Counted from the first letter of the stretch, positions 19,989 to 33,072 are shown. The stretch is DNA of 64,000 bases from Trichomonas vaginalis G3 (GCF_026262505.1 NC_067204.1:23033300-23097299); one strand, 5' to 3'. Program-made: numbers and translations. Notes: generated from the sequence alone by a model not told the origin.

Positions 19989-20499
19989 ATGTCAAATTTC
20001 TTCTTCGGTGGAATTGGCTCTGGTTCTTTCTTCTCTTCTTCTACTTTCTTTTCTTTCTTTTCTCTCTTCTTCTTTTCTGGTGGAGTTATGTCAAATTTGG
20101 CGCAACCATATTTATGTAAAAGTTCTTTGTCCTTTAATAGCTCATCTATTCTGTTTTCTATTTCATCTTCAAGAACAGCGCATGTGTCTTCTTTGCATTC
20201 TAAGAACTTTTGTTGGACTTCATCTTTCCAAGAGGCGTCATCTCTGTCAACAAGTCTGTCATTGACAAATTTTAAGACTTCTCTGCTTAATGTTTTATGG
20301 TTCTTGTCATATTCCCAGAAACAGAACTTAGAACAAATTCACCTTTCTTGTTTACACTATGTAAGATTTTATGGTCGACAGATGTTTTGCTGTCGAAAAG
20401 CTTGTCTCGAATATGATAGCGAAATCGCAAGACATTTTCAAAAGATAAAAATTTTAATTTTTCTAAAAATATGTTAAAAAAGTTTGCTGACATTGACAA
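19989..20499 (-). pseudogene. Minus-strand Maverick protein region, unknown
   Basis: The frame begins MSANFFNIFLEKLKFLSF near 20,497 and ends in a Lys/Glu/Arg-rich tail encoded at 20,000-20,100. Helical and charged. It is broken; no family. Confidence 0.4.
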
Positions 20500-20529
20500 A
20501 GAAATTTGAGAATTTTAAACAAGAACAAG

Positions 20530-21250
20530 AGGAAGTTGGAAAATGCTCAGATAAAACCCATACATGACAAGTTCTTATTGCTCAGAATGTATAACAGGTC
20601 TAATTGCACCACCTGGGTCGGGTAAGACTTCACTATCTTAAAATGGCTGCACAACAACAAGAACTAGATGAGAAGAACCCATTCTATGAGTTAGTAGTAT
20701 TTGTCCCCTCTCTTGGTCAATTTGCCAAACGTCATTCGTTCAAAAGATATCTATAAAGAAGTTAATGTTAGTATGTTAAAGACTACTGAGGTTGTTGATT
20801 GGAAAAGAATTTACCAAAAGAAAGAGTTTTGAAGTACCAATGCTATAATGAGTATATAATTCTAAGTTTAAAGACCCAAATGAGGAAATGCGAGAATATT
20901 AGGAAGAAACACTTCAGAACACAGAAAGAGATAGATACTTTCGAAGAAATTGCAATCTTACGTTGGAAGATTACCCTCATAGATGTCCTTCTTTTTTAGA
21001 CGACTTTGCATCTCATCCTTTGTTAAAGACAGAGAACAAGATATTGTCGATTATAAGAGCTCAAACACATTTTTAACATCTCAGTTGTCATTTGTGTACA
21101 GGACAGCAAAGAGTTTAAAGTAGATGAAAGAGAATACTTACTTGCATTGTACTTTTCCCCGGTGTCCGAAGCGATTTCATGGAACTTATTAAGAGGCTCC
21201 ATGGCAGGTAAGTTTGACAGACATTGAACTATGGAGAGTGACAAAGTCAT
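20530..21250 (+). pseudogene. Maverick packaging ATPase region
   Basis: A Walker A (APPGSGKTS) is encoded at about 20,610 on the plus strand, at the beginning of a fragmented frame. It is the counterpart of the P-loop protein in element 1. Badly broken. Confidence 0.45.
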
Positions 21251-24200
21251 AAGACCTCATATCTTTCAGAATTATATCTACGCGAACAAAGTTCAAATTG
21301 TTTAAAAAGTCAAGACCAAAAATTAACGCTTATTACATGTATTTTCGCAACTTCGTCAAATTTTATATGCACTATCTATCTCATCTACTTCAAACGTTGT
21401 CTTTACCTTTTATGGGAGCACCATACAATTTTCCAAACTTTTCAAGCAGTTCTGTTTCAGAGCTCCATATCGTTAACGAACAGCACCTTGACTCTATTGA
21501 CTGTATTCTATCTTTGAGTTATATTATATGTCTTCCTATCTTATTTATCTCTTTGTATTAAGTCCTTCGGTTTTCTGAACGATGTAAAGTAAGCCTTCAC
21601 TGCACGGTTCCGTATCGAATGAACCATATGTTATGAGTTATTATCCAACAACTGGTCTAACCATAACAACTTTGATATAAGCTTTGGTTCTATACATATG
21701 CTGTAGTTCAGTTAAATCTGACGATATATAGCTTCAGGCATTTCTTGTCAAATTTTCTGAGTTGAAAGCAATTTCAACCAATGCGCATGTTTTCTTTCCG
21801 GATGGAGATATAATGTTCTGACAAAAGATATTTGTTTGTATTTCTTGAGTTCTTACGTTATAATCACCAATTCTAACCATTTTTGGTGTCATTGTTCTAT
21901 CTTTTTAACTGTTTCAAATCAGTGTTTGTCTTTCTGTTTCTTTAAAGATAAAAAATATTTTTTAAAAAAACTAACGTTATTTTTTTATTTGTATTAAAGG
22001 ATTGATTTCAGGATTTTTTTTGACGAAGGCAAAAGTTCATTCGTCAAAGAATAACGTTATATAATGAAATTTGGGGCATTTTTTCATGTCAGAGGACTCG
22101 AAGGTGGTGCAACACTTTCCAAATCCGAACCTTCAGAGCAGAGATGGCATATGTTCTTGACAACTTCTTTGAGTTCTTCCAGTAACCTTGAAAATGCTGA
22201 AGAACTCCGACACAGAGAATTTGAGAGTGGTGGGTGTGTGAGAATTGCACTCCAATACTACCTTGACAAACAAAGGGTAAACAAAGGGTTAAATAAAGAC
22301 TAAAACTTAACGTTTTTAAAAAGTGACATTTTTAATAGCTCCGAGTCACCGAAAACTTTGTCAAGATGTTAGAGTTACTTCCTGAGAGGATGGAGCGTTA
22401 GCAACATTAAGGTTCAAACAACGAACCTGCAATTGCGTACAAAATTCTGCAATTACATGACATGGAAGAGTTTACGAAAGTTCTACGAAGAGAACCAGCT
22501 CTAAAAAACTCAGAAAAGAAAGAATAAAGTTTAAACTCGTTATTGTTTATTTTTTACTTGTATGGGCAAGCTGCAAATTGAAGTCGCTATCCATCTTGTC
22601 TTGACCAGTTGGGACGGCTCTTGTGGTAGTTTGTTTGCTGCGTCTCAGCTGGTGTTGACCTTCGTAATTCGCATGTTCTTGAGAGATACCCAATTGTTAA
22701 TGATTTGTAGGATGAAGAGTCTCTCAGACTGCTTGAGTGTAGTCGTCTCTGTCTTTGCCGAAATCTGGTGGTACGAGTCGAATATCAGTCGATTTTGAGG
22801 GAGAGAACTGAAAGCTGTCGTCTTCCATAAGGGGCTGTGTGGCATAATCTTCGTAAGGCGGTTCAAGACCTTCTCTCGAACTCTCGGTCTCTCTCGATTT
22901 GGATTGAGATTGGAATTGCTTGGGGTGGAGCTTGCTGGAACAACCAAGGGTTGGGGAAGTAAGGCATAGGCTGAGGGAGGAGGGTAGTTCGGAAAGCCTT
23001 GTGGTGGAGGTAATAACATTGAAGGTGGAATTTGGTAGTAATTTGTGGGGAAAAGGGTTACTTGCTGAACTGAGGGCAGGGGTGGTTGCTTTAAGTTTCT
23101 GCAGCGTTTCGGTACTTCTGCTTATGGAAGGCATTCAGAAGAGGAACGGGTCAGTGCATCCGTTTGTGTCCTGTCGGAAGGCAAGAACTTTTTCTGTCGG
23201 AGTAAATAAACTTTTTCTGTCGGCAAGCGAAAAACTTTTTCTTTCGGAAGGAAAAACTTTTCTGTCGGAAGGAAAAACTTTTCTGAATTTTCGACCAAAA
23301 AATTTCAATTTTTCAATTGAATTGTTACGCGACGACAACGGAAAGAGTTCTTTCCTGTCGTCGGGAAAAATTTTTCCTTTTTCCGGAAAATTTTTTCCAG
23401 TTGTGGAAACATTTTCCTGTTCGGATGGAAGAACTTGGAATTGCCAGAGATTTACCGGAGGCAATTTACCTAATTGAAATAACGACGCGTAAAAGACTAC
23501 TTTGCGCAGTCATTGAACCCAAGCGTCAAAGTTCACAGTATTTTGGAAGGTCTACACTCAGCTCAGAGACTATCGAACTGGAATTCCATTTCAAATACCA
23601 GACGGGACAGCCTACGATGGCATAAAGGACGCCAAAAGAGAAACTCTTGTTAAGTCGACCTAAACAACCGTCCTTGGATAAAAATACAAACAAGGAGAAC
23701 CCCTTTACCCCATATGAAATGGCAATTCAGTCTCTTCTTCACTTCTCGGGTCAGACCGTTCTACATAACCCTGTGGAAGGCGACATTCAACCAGTTTCTT
23801 CCAGCCATTCAGAAAGATCTTCAGTTTTTAACTTCACTTTTTTATGTTTTTTACGCATGTGAAGAAGAAGCCTTCTGGTAAGTTTCTTAATAGCATATAC
23901 ATGGCGCGCTTGAGTAAAAACATTTTTATCATTTTGAATGAAGCAAGTTAAATTCGTCCCCCCACCAATCTCAATGGACCGATGAAAGAGTTTCAACCAT
24001 GGTGAAGATCGTTGAGAAACCGACATAGACGGCGAAACTTGAAGGAGCTTCAATAACAATTGCAACCAAAATTGCAGGAGTCATGGAAACAGATAGCTCC
24101 ACCTTAAAGCTACCAAAGCTACTCTTTACCTCATGGTAGTTACGTTTTACGATGTCAAGAGTGGAAAAGACAATTAAAATTAAAAACTTCTAAACTTACG

Positions 24201-27200
24201 AAAAGCATATACTGCAAAAGTTAGCAGAAAATGAGAGACTTTACCAGAGCTACTTACAATAGTAAGGACTTACTTCAGCAGGTCCGACCAAAGATGAATT
24301 TGTGACATTTGGTCCCAATTTTGTCGAAAGTCAGCTCAGATTGTTTCGAACTGCTCCAACATATCCGGAATATTGAACGTTTGCCCTGAAAACTCTTCCA
24401 CAATCTCAAAAAACGTTTTTGGTTCTCATGTTCCAAACTTTTTAGTCGAAGAGACAACAAACGTTCAGAAGAAGAACAAGTATTTTTTAAACTTGTTGTA
24501 TGACTTAACCGTCATAACAGAGCTTTTTGAAGTAAAACCGTCATCTCAACCAACTTCATTTTTCCGATTGTCGAACAAGCACCGAAGCCAAACCAATGGC
24601 AGATGTTTCCTTTCAAGGTTGCCAGACAAGTCGCCCAGTTTCAATTCAATTGCCCAATTGACGCTCATTACTGTCAAACACCATTAGACTCTCAAAGTAG
24701 TCTTATGGAAGAGATAACAATCTCAAAGTCGGAAGTCCTCCGACCAAGCTTCCAATAAGGAAAGCCTGAACGATTTGCGGAAAAGCTTGCGCCACATACA
24801 CATAGAGAACCAAAACCTTGCAGACTCATCTACCGTTTCTCGAAGAGATGGACACATCTGGAGGTACTCGGAAAGGACAGAAACATTGCAACACTTACTT
24901 TCGTGAACCACAGAATTGCCGAAGGTATTATCAAAGAAGAGGAAGAAGAAGGAAGAGAAAGAAAGAGAAACACGAAGAAAAAAGGAAGTTATGGGCAACC
25001 CTTGTTGCGATGAACGCTACGAAATTTCCCAACCCATCCCATACAAAATCCGCAAACAAGGGACAGCGCAAGGTTCTTACCCCAAGTCCTCAACAAACTC
25101 TGGGACACTTGAACCTATAACCTTTGGAATTACGGTCAATTTCATGGCGGAAGGCTTCGTATGCAATGAGGTTCCAAATCCATGACAAGAAGGCGAGGGT
25201 TCAGACACATTACGGTGACAAGCTTCAACAAACCGTAGGCAAACCTCGAGTGGTTCTAAGAGTTAAAAAAAATTTATTTTAGGGGGAAACCCCAAGTAAA
25301 TTTAGTGTGTTTATATTTGGATAAGTATGTTAAATTAAGGGTAATTTTGCAAAATTAGTTCCCGACTTTGAATTGGCTTTTCGTTTATCCCAGCTTGCGA
25401 GCGAGGTCGTGCCCAGAGGAGTTGAGAATTGCCAATCCAAGGACGATTTGTCCTCCCAGGCATTGAGATGTACTGCTTCGTAGAGTTTCATGACCTCTGC
25501 CTTGCACCAGACATCCTCTCCCTTGGAAGTATGGCTTCTTCGAAGTGGCTCGAATGCGATTGGCTGCTTGACCATCCGAAATGACACTTTTTGTCCGTTT
25601 GGTCAATGTTCGTTGTCTCGTGCCATAGTCGACGAAAATACAGACAAACAGGTTATATATGAGTTTGAGACCAAGAATGTGTAACTCGACCTGTCCGATT
25701 CAAAAGACTCCGAGGGCGACCATGAAATTAAACGGAAATTAGTCGGAAGGAATATAAAAATCTTTTTATTTCATTGCAATTTTTATTTCTGTGCGTCTTC
25801 AAGTATGCCCCAATATTTACGCTTGGAGAGGACATTGAACTTCGGTGAAAATTTTGTCCAATTTTGAAATCGACCATCTTTTTTCACCACCATACCCATT
25901 TCAATGAGTTTGTTGTACCTTCTTCGTTCGTACATGAGTGCGTCCAATGTTCTCATAGTAAACCTTCACTTTGGATTTGACTTCGGAGAAGATTTGTTAG
26001 TTGTCAAGGACTGCGTTTGGAACTGAGCGTAAGACCAATATGTTCGACAATTAGATTTTAATGTGGTTACTAAGCCACTTTGACCTTGAGTGAATTCGTA
26101 CTTCAAAACAAAAGGAGAAACCTTTCAACAAAGTTGTCGACCTTCTCTAATGTTTACTCTTCATTCTTCTTGAGGTTTCTTAATGGAATATCCCCATGTC
26201 GAATTCATAAGCAATTTGAGTGTCATGACCAAGTTTGGGGTTTGAAGCTTTCCTAATATCATACAGTTGTTGTATGACTTTTCCACTGTATATTGTTTCC
26301 TTCCCGAACTCACCATCTTCGTTTGGAATTCCAGTCGGGAATATATTGACAACCTCACATGTATGCAGCGTTAAGGTCGACATTAGTATATCTTTTTCGT
26401 CTTGAGTCGAACTTGTCGCAACCAATTGGTCCAGTTTGTGGAAATTCAAGTGAGTCTCTTATCTCTGAGAAACTTTCCTGTTATTCATAAACATCGTCGA
26501 AGCAACCTGTTTCATATAAAACTTCTGACCTAACTCAGATTGCTCTCCAATACAATTTGACGTCAATGGATGTCTCAATGGAAGTTGTGTATATATGCAT
26601 CTTGAAGTTCTTGCAACCTCATTGGAAGTTCTTCTGGTTCAGGTTGTGTCCGAACAATCCAACTCCTTGTGAATTGATGTACTTCTTTTGTACTAGAACT
26701 TTGTCTGGAACAACTTTTGGTTTGCTAACAGTAAAAGTTTGTTTCGTCTTTTTGGTACAAAAGTTTCTGTCAGCTTGTCATCTGGAATTGGTTCCAACAA
26801 ACCTTTCTCGAAAAGAATGTTTACAGCTCTGACAATGTTGCACTTGCTTTTTCCGAACAATGGGTTTTGTTAAGACTTTCGTTCAACATGAAGTGGTTGT
26901 GGACAAGTACAATCTTCAACCATGGTAAGTCTTTGTCAACAACATAGTCTCATGTGAAGAACCTTTAGCTGTAGGGTATGTTGACTCGGATATTGACATT
27001 TGCCAACGTGCATTTTGCCAATTGACCTCTGAGAATGTACTTGTCTTCACACATGACTCAAGATACTTCATTTTCTCATCTGTTTAACAAGACCAGAGTT
27101 CCTGAGACATGGTAAGAATTAACAAGGTTCATTGACAATTGTTTCAATTGAATTGTAAATTCATACCTTTGTCAAGTCAATGTCAGACTTATTTCTGAAA

Positions 27201-27950
27201 CGGGAAGTATCAGCATGTTTGTCTGACTGCTTGAGGTTAGGGTTGGTTACATTCGAACTTGACACTTGCAATTTCCTTCAATTGCATTCAAATGTCGGAG
27301 TCGGAGTTCAACCATTTTTTTTCTCTCTTTGTAGTCTTGAAGCCTCAGAAGTTGTGGGTGTTGTGACATTGCATGTGCATAGAAAGTGACTCATACCAAA
27401 TGCTGGATGCAATCTGAGATTGGATCCTTTCTATCCGTCTTGTATGGCGCAAGTACACCCATGAAGCCCTTCTTTGTTCTTTCCTTCGTCAAAGTTTACT
27501 GTAAAGGTTCGACCAGATGTATTTGGCTTCTAACTTCACGGTACTTCTCATATGCATATTCTTGTTCTTTCCATGGGAGCATGTGTGTCTTCACCTTTTC
27601 CTTTTTTCCTTCTAAAGGATGCAATTGTTCGTCATGTTTCCAGTAGAATCTGGCAAAGCCGTCGTGTCCTTCAACTTGAGTTCACTAACATCGAAGCATG
27701 TCCATAAGACGTTCTTCTTTCTACCTCCTAGTCTGTTTGGATAATTGGCACGTGCTGTTTCCAATCCATTTCGTAGCGAAGACCAGACAATTTTCATAGA
27801 CTTTTATGGGTCTTCCCTTCCTATATTTAAAATTCTTCAAACTCTCCAACCATATTTTAGACTCTGCTTTTATTCTAGCAGACTTTCTATCCATTCTATA
27901 TGGGGCATTTTTATAAAAATAAAAAATATTTTTTCTTTACTTTACATAAC
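21251..27950 (-). pseudogene. Decayed protein-primed DNA polymerase B region and neighbours
   Basis: Fragmentary minus-strand frames fill most of this 6.7 kb. Near 26,170-26,215 the segment LLMNSTWGYSIKKP matches family-B polymerase motif B (K-LLMNS-YG), and its surroundings (TLHTCEVVNIFPTG, IYSGKVIQQLYDIRK) fit the protein-primed type carried by Polintons. A Pro-rich minus-strand frame lies at 22,645-23,134, and Lys/Phe repeats (KVFPSDRK type) at 23,135-23,464. The whole region is heavily broken, more so than the rest of the element. Confidence 0.5.
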
Positions 27951-28089
27951 CGCCTGCTGCCATAAGTCTTTGACGCCAACCCATACCAGCTAATGAAGTT
28001 GACTTGGTTTAGTTTCCAAACTAAACTTTGGTTTTGGTTTATCTTCAGTTTTGGTTTCTCTTCTTCTATCTGTTTTTTCGTCACTTTTC

Positions 28090-28521
28090 GGTTCCTTTGA
28101 CTTTACCTCACCTGCAGGAACAGTTTTGTGTCTCAACATCTTCATAAATATCATATGCCATTTGTTTTTGTTTTCCTTTCAACTTTTTGTGTTTGTTGTA
28201 AAGTTTAGAATATTTCGACTCTAAGTCAATGAGATGTTCTATAATGAAACTGTTGTCAGTGAAGTAAACTTTTCCATCTGTTGTCTCGAAAGCTCCTTCA
28301 GACTTCAATATTTTATTTGTGAGGTAGTCTGTTTCTTTTTTGAGATACTAGCCGTTCCATTTTTATGAAAAGTGACTTTGTAGTTAGGGTTTGTATTTCC
28401 AGACCTGGCACTTTCTATTATTGAATTTTTCTCTTCATCGTGTAAGTTCTTTGACGGTTTTGACAATGGTTCTGAACTTTTTGTTTGTGGTCAAATCTAC
28501 CGTTTCAACTTCTTCGGTCAT
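28090..28521 (-). pseudogene. Minus-strand Maverick protein region, charged coiled coil
   Basis: It begins MTEEVETVDLTTNKKFRTI at 28,521. An open part at 28,108-28,308 is helical and Lys-rich (SKYSKLYNKHKKLKGKQKQM). It is preceded by TTTTTTACTGAGATGAA, which also precedes the next minus-strand start. Confidence 0.4.
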
Positions 28522-28538
28522 TTCATCTCAGTAAAAAA
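28520..28538 (-). promoter_or_regulatory. Shared start-site motif, copy 1
   Basis: On the minus strand TTTTTTACTGAGATGAAAT runs into the ATG at 28,521. The identical 19-mer occurs at 28,691-28,709, ahead of an ATG at 28,692. Confidence 0.5.
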
Positions 28539-28690
28539 TTTTAGTTTGGTTTGTTTTCAACTGGTTGTTGTTGTTTTTTAAGTCGGTCTAAAACTTCCTG
28601 AGGTATAGGAAGAACTTGACAAACACGTTGTGTAACTGCTTGAAGTCGACAAATCCATCTTGAACCCATTTGTTCAATGCTGTATTGTTC

Positions 28691-28709
28691 ATTTCATCTC
28701 AGTAAAAAA
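28691..28709 (-). promoter_or_regulatory. Shared start-site motif, copy 2
   Basis: Same sequence as 28,520-28,538. It precedes a short minus-strand frame MNNTALNKWVQDGFVDFK (28,692 leftwards). Confidence 0.5.
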
Positions 28710-28752
28710 CTTTACATTCCCCAAGTTTGAGGCGGTTGCGGTTGGTTATTGT

Positions 28753-29016
28753 TTACCCACTGTTGTGCATGGTTATATCTCTGTTAAAGAATCTTTTCAC
28801 CTTGGTCCATATAGTGTCCTGCTTGTTTATAGTAGTCATTTGCTTTGTATAATAGTTTCCTGCTTGTCTTCCTACATTGTCCATCCATCCTGTAACTTTT
28901 CCTCTTGTTTCAGGATTTGGAATAAGATTTGTTGCATCTCGTGCTACCTCCCAACCTTTCTGTACAGTTTGTATAATAGGTTGTGCTTTCTCTTTCAGTA
29001 TACCTAATGTACTCAA
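28753..29016 (-). CDS. Small Maverick protein, amphipathic
   Basis: This 87-residue open frame starts MSTLGILKEKAQPIIQTVQK. It has helices with Gly/Trp spacing (KGWEVARDATNLIPNPE, GKVTGWMDNVGRQAGNYY) and a basic end (KVKRFFNRD). Its composition resembles small virion or membrane-active proteins; no family match. Confidence 0.4.
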   Translation of the reverse strand: MSTLGILKEKAQPIIQTVQKGWEVARDATNLIPNPETRGKVTGWMDNVGRQAGNYYTKQMTTINKQDTIWTKVKRFFNRDITMHNSG

Positions 29017-29099
29017 AATCTTCCTTCAACTCCAAATACACTCTGGCTATTGTTCCACTGCGGGTAAAAATCTGGATGCAACTCCTGCTAACGCGCCAA

Positions 29100-30084
29100 A
29101 TAAACCCATTTCTTATGGGTTAAAAAATGACGAATCCAAACAAGGACCCCTATGTTTCTAACGACAAAGAAAGCACTCATGGTAAAAATCTTTAGTTCAA
29201 CACCAAATGCTTGGTTTATGGATATCTTGGAAAACATTCGAGAGTTAGAACAGATGGACCCACCATACTGGCTAATATTTGTCGGTCAAAACACAAAGAT
29301 ACTGTTGAAGCCATACCATTATGGTCCAAAAATATTTTAGATGTGAAAACTGCTTTGACAATATTCGTTGACAAATACCATCCAACAAACTGACATCTGA
29401 CTGTGAAAGTTCTTTCAAATCAGACGATATTAAAAACTATCTGCGTTCAAAAAATGTAAACCAATATTTCATTGTCGACCAAAACCATTCTGCTCTTGGT
29501 GTCATTGACGGTTGTATAAAAATGTTAAGAGACTTAAACCAACCACAAGGTGGTGAAGCAAATGAAATGTCATATGACGACAAATATAGACACTTCTCCA
29601 TGGCAAAGATGAGACAAGTTTTAAATATTTACAATAGCCGTAAACAAAAAGGTTTGGGAAACCACTCCCCGAAGAAATGAAAAACAACCCTGACTTAGAG
29701 AAAGACTATATATTTAATAATTTAGTCAAAAGAGACAAACAAGAAAGAATGCCGGGCTTCAAACTTCAGAAAGGTGACAAAGTAAAAATAGAAATACCTA
29801 AACGCGACCCATATGAAAATACTATTGACTATGACAACAATGGGAACCCGACAGGTACTCACATTCGTGTTCGTAAAAATAGAAGAAAGTATACAAGAGA
29901 ATATTATGAAGTTTTAGGCAAACATGGCAAAATGTACACACTGCAAGCAGAAGATAAAACTACTATTGTCAGACCTCGTTTCAAACTTGTCAAAGTTCAA
30001 GGTGGTATACTTTCAAAGACAGTTCCTAACAAATATAAGACAACTCCTGACGAATATGCTAAAGAAGTTGAAAATGACGACTAA
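29100..30084 (+). pseudogene. Maverick integrase region
   Basis: Plus-strand pieces include NQYFIVDQNHSALGVIDGCI with MLRDLNQPQ, the same helix as in the element 1 integrase. An open C-terminal part at 29,677-30,084 contains a chromodomain-like/SH3-like basic fold (GFKLQKGDKVKIEIPKRDPY, REYYEVLGKHGKMYTLQ). The region is broken towards its N-terminal half. Confidence 0.6.
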
Positions 30085-31560
30085 GCATTTCTATACCATG
30101 CGTAAACTGTCATGTAAGGTGGCATGTAGTCTTTACTTTGTCCCGTTGTTTGCGTATACCCTGAAACGAAATGTGTATGGTCTCCTCCTACCTCAGTGTT
30201 ATCCAAGTAACATTTATAGCCAAACTGAACGTTGTCTTTAACATCATATCCTTTACCTTTTGTCATTCCTGTCCAATCCCAATATTTATGCCTATGCCCA
30301 CCTTCTCGAGAGATGTAGTTAAACTTACGTAGTGACTGTGCGCAGGTAAATTTGCACCTGAATCGTTTTACTTCCACCTGTTTCCTTTGAAGAGTTGCAA
30401 ACATAAAAACCTGTCGACTATTTGAGTCCAAGTTCCAAAACCAAGTACTACTTCTGGTCTGGTAGAGTTCATTGAGTATAAATAGAGCCTATAGGATATA
30501 ATGTTTGAAGTATTTCTGTCTTTAATGTTTGAAGCTCTGTTTTGTCTGCTTTCTTGTCATATAAATCTTGAGCAGTGAATTTAATATTATGTTCATCCTT
30601 CATGACATAAACATCTTTACATCTAATGTTTCTCATCGTCGTTATGTCGTCATCCGATGTTAAACCTTGTGGAAAGTTAGGAGGTTTCCAATATAATACA
30701 TCCCCACCAGTTTCTTCAACCGTTCCTTCAATACTTTCTATAGCAACAGTTGTAAAACTTGTATGTGTATGAGTCTTATCTGCTTTCTTCTCTAACTCAT
30801 CGTTAACATAAGTTTTATCTGCTTTAAGGTCTAAACATCCTGAAACCCATCCTGTATCGGCTTTAGTTTTTAAAATCTTCGATGTCCATTCATGGTACCA
30901 GTCAACCCTTTCTTTCATTTTGTTATCTTTTTCATCCACATATTCCTTATCCGCCTTCTTCACTAACACACTAGCCACCCATTCCTTATCTGCTTTCTTT
31001 TCAAGGCTAACGTTTAAGTCTGTTATTTCAGATATAGAATGTGTATGTCCAACGGCACTTTTCCTGTTTTAAGGTTTCTTGTAAGTTTGTAATATTTGCA
31101 ATGGTATGTGTATGAGTCTTTTTAGAATATTCGTTTTCAGCTCTTGTCACTTCACTTGACATTTTATTGTCAACATATGTTTTGGTCTGCTAGTTCAGGA
31201 TGAGTATGTTTTTTTGTTGCATAAGCTTTGTTAGCTCTTTCTTCTTCTTTTGCTATTGCATCGTCTACATATTTCTTTGTCAGCTTTGTTGCCAACATCT
31301 GCTTTCAAAAGAAGTTCTTATAGGTTCTCGTTTAAAGTTCCTTTTGTTGGATTTATACAGACAGTTATGGTTCTTATTGTCTTGAAACAGAAAACTCATC
31401 TGTCATTGGGTTTAATGTTCAGTTTTAAGTTTCCTTCTTTCAATGACTCAGATATCTTAGAATAGTTTGAAAAGTTTGTTGTGTTCTTATATTTAGAGCT
31501 TGCATAATGAGTTGTCGGTTGTGTTGTATTTCTCTCATAGACGCTGTTTCATTTGACATT
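30081..31560 (-). pseudogene. Maverick fibre protein region
   Basis: The tip domain at 30,081-30,520 has the YPIGSIYT, HKYWDWTG, GGDHTHFVSGY and DYMPPYMTVYAWYR motifs shared with element 1. The rest is a series of KADKTHTHTSF/KKADKEYVDEK repeats, as in phage fibres. The part in view here lacks the collagen-like stretch. Broken in several places. Confidence 0.6.
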
Positions 31561-31576
31561 TTATTCTAGATAAAAT

Positions 31577-32421
31577 ATGCTTTCAATAGAAAAAGAAAAT
31601 TCTAGAGTTGCTACAACTAAACCATTAGATGAACTTTTTACTAATGTCGGTCAAAAGTTTGAGACAGAGACCGTAAGCATGAAGGCTATCGTTTTGACTA
31701 CCCGTTAGATGGTTAAGAGACCCATCTGTCACAAAAGCTATTGGCTTTCGTAGAATGAAGTTCATTTCAGAAGCCATACATGGTTTCCCATTTACGGTCG
31801 GTTTTGAAGTTCGATACTATAACAAAGAAAACGTATGTATGAGAAATTTGAACAGGGAAAACTTTTACAAGTTAGTTTGCTTGTAAATTTAGAAACAACT
31901 CTTCAAGCTTTTCAAGAAAAATAAACGACATCTATATCGAATATGCAAACCAGTATAACATTGACGAAGGAGAGTACCATCTCGATATTATTTATGACAG
32001 GAAAAATGCAACTGTTAAAATCAATAGAATAGAAGACCTTGGAGAAAACGTTTATATTTCTACAAAACATAACAACTTGGCATGGTATAGATTTATGAGG
32101 ATGTTAAATCAGCCTGCAGAATATCCAGTACACCCGGACTTTTATGAAGTCGAAAACCCTAATGGAACATATGAAAATGTTTTCGACTCAGATGCTATTA
32201 TCGTTCATGCTTCATTTTCTGGTGCGCAAAACTCTTTCTTATGCTTGGCAAATGACTTTTACGAAAAACCTACAAAGCTATATGAACCACCAAGTGGAAG
32301 TATTTCAGACTTTCAAGTATGGTTTACTACAGATGGAAGAAAGAGAATAATTCCATTATACCATGCGTTTTACTTAGAACTTAGTTTCATATACAACTAC
32401 TATCGAACGGTAAAAATATAA
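31577..32421 (+). pseudogene. Maverick structural protein region (capsid-type)
   Basis: It starts MLSIEKENSRVATTKPLDEL, and its 3' half is open (32,077-32,421; NNLAWYRFMRMLNQPAEYPV ... YHAFYLELSFIYNYY). It is divergent from the fibre, just as 3,378-4,142 is in element 1, and resembles the larger structural protein there (6,354-7,235). Slightly broken. Confidence 0.5.
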
Positions 32422-32425
32422 TTTT

Positions 32426-32668
32426 TTAATACGGTTGAGGTGTTGGATTTGGTTGCCAACTAGACTGTGGTGCAGGTTCAGGCTGTTGTATAACAGGAGC
32501 TTGTTCTTCTGGTTCAGGGTCTTTAGGTATAATACCAACGAACTGACCTACTCTTTTACCAATATTTTTGACACCGTTCCAAATTCCTTTTCCGACGGTT
32601 TTTATTCCATTCCATATACCTCTTCCAACATTTCGAAAGAAGTTTCCAATACTACTGAAGAAACCCAT
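32426..32668 (-). CDS. Maverick amphipathic Gly/Trp-repeat protein
   Basis: This is an 80-residue protein. Residues 1-45 carry repeats of the type GxGIWNGxKxxGK (RGIWNGIKTVGKGIWNGVKN), predicted to form a positively charged amphipathic helix. The remainder is Pro/Gln-rich. Membrane-lytic virion peptides such as adenovirus protein VI have a comparable design, so a membrane-disrupting role at entry is a possible inference. The frame is fully open. Confidence 0.5.
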   Translation of the reverse strand: MGFFSSIGNFFRNVGRGIWNGIKTVGKGIWNGVKNIGKRVGQFVGIIPKDPEPEEQAPVIQQPEPAPQSSWQPNPTPQPY

Positions 32669-32686
32669 TTTACTATATGTAAAAAT

Positions 32687-33049
32687 CTAATGTCCGCCTA
32701 GTCTCTTACGTTTCCTGTTGAGTTCCATAGCATTCTTTAACTGGAGCTCATACATTCTGTTTCTCCTCTGGTAGAAAACATATTCTGGGTCAACTCCTGT
32801 GTTCGCGTCATCTGCATAAAGTTGTTTATATCCCACTTCGGGGTTTGTATAAAACTCTTTCCATCTCATATTTGCATACCATGGTGGCAAACCTAACGCA
32901 GCGTCATTTGACATGGCAGTTTGCGTTTGTACATCTGTTGGCACTTGACCATAGTTTGCCATTGCAGTTTGTATTCTAACTTCATTTGGAATATTCTCTG
33001 GGTTTGGTTGTCCAGGTTGCTGTGCATTCGCTAAGTTCTGTGCGTCCAT
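32687..33049 (-). CDS. Maverick protein, Gln/Asn-rich, basic C-terminus
   Basis: This 120-residue open frame starts MDAQNLANAQQPGQPNPEN. It has two near-identical 15-residue segments (VRIQTAMANYGQVPTD / VQTQTAMSNDAALGL) and ends ELNRKRKRLGGH. It is followed 19 bp later by the amphipathic protein gene on the same strand. Possible virion or DNA-binding protein; no family recognised. Confidence 0.5.
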   Translation of the reverse strand: MDAQNLANAQQPGQPNPENIPNEVRIQTAMANYGQVPTDVQTQTAMSNDAALGLPPWYANMRWKEFYTNPEVGYKQLYADDANTGVDPEYVFYQRRNRMYELQLKNAMELNRKRKRLGGH

Positions 33050-33072
33050 TTAATATTAGATAAAAATATCTC

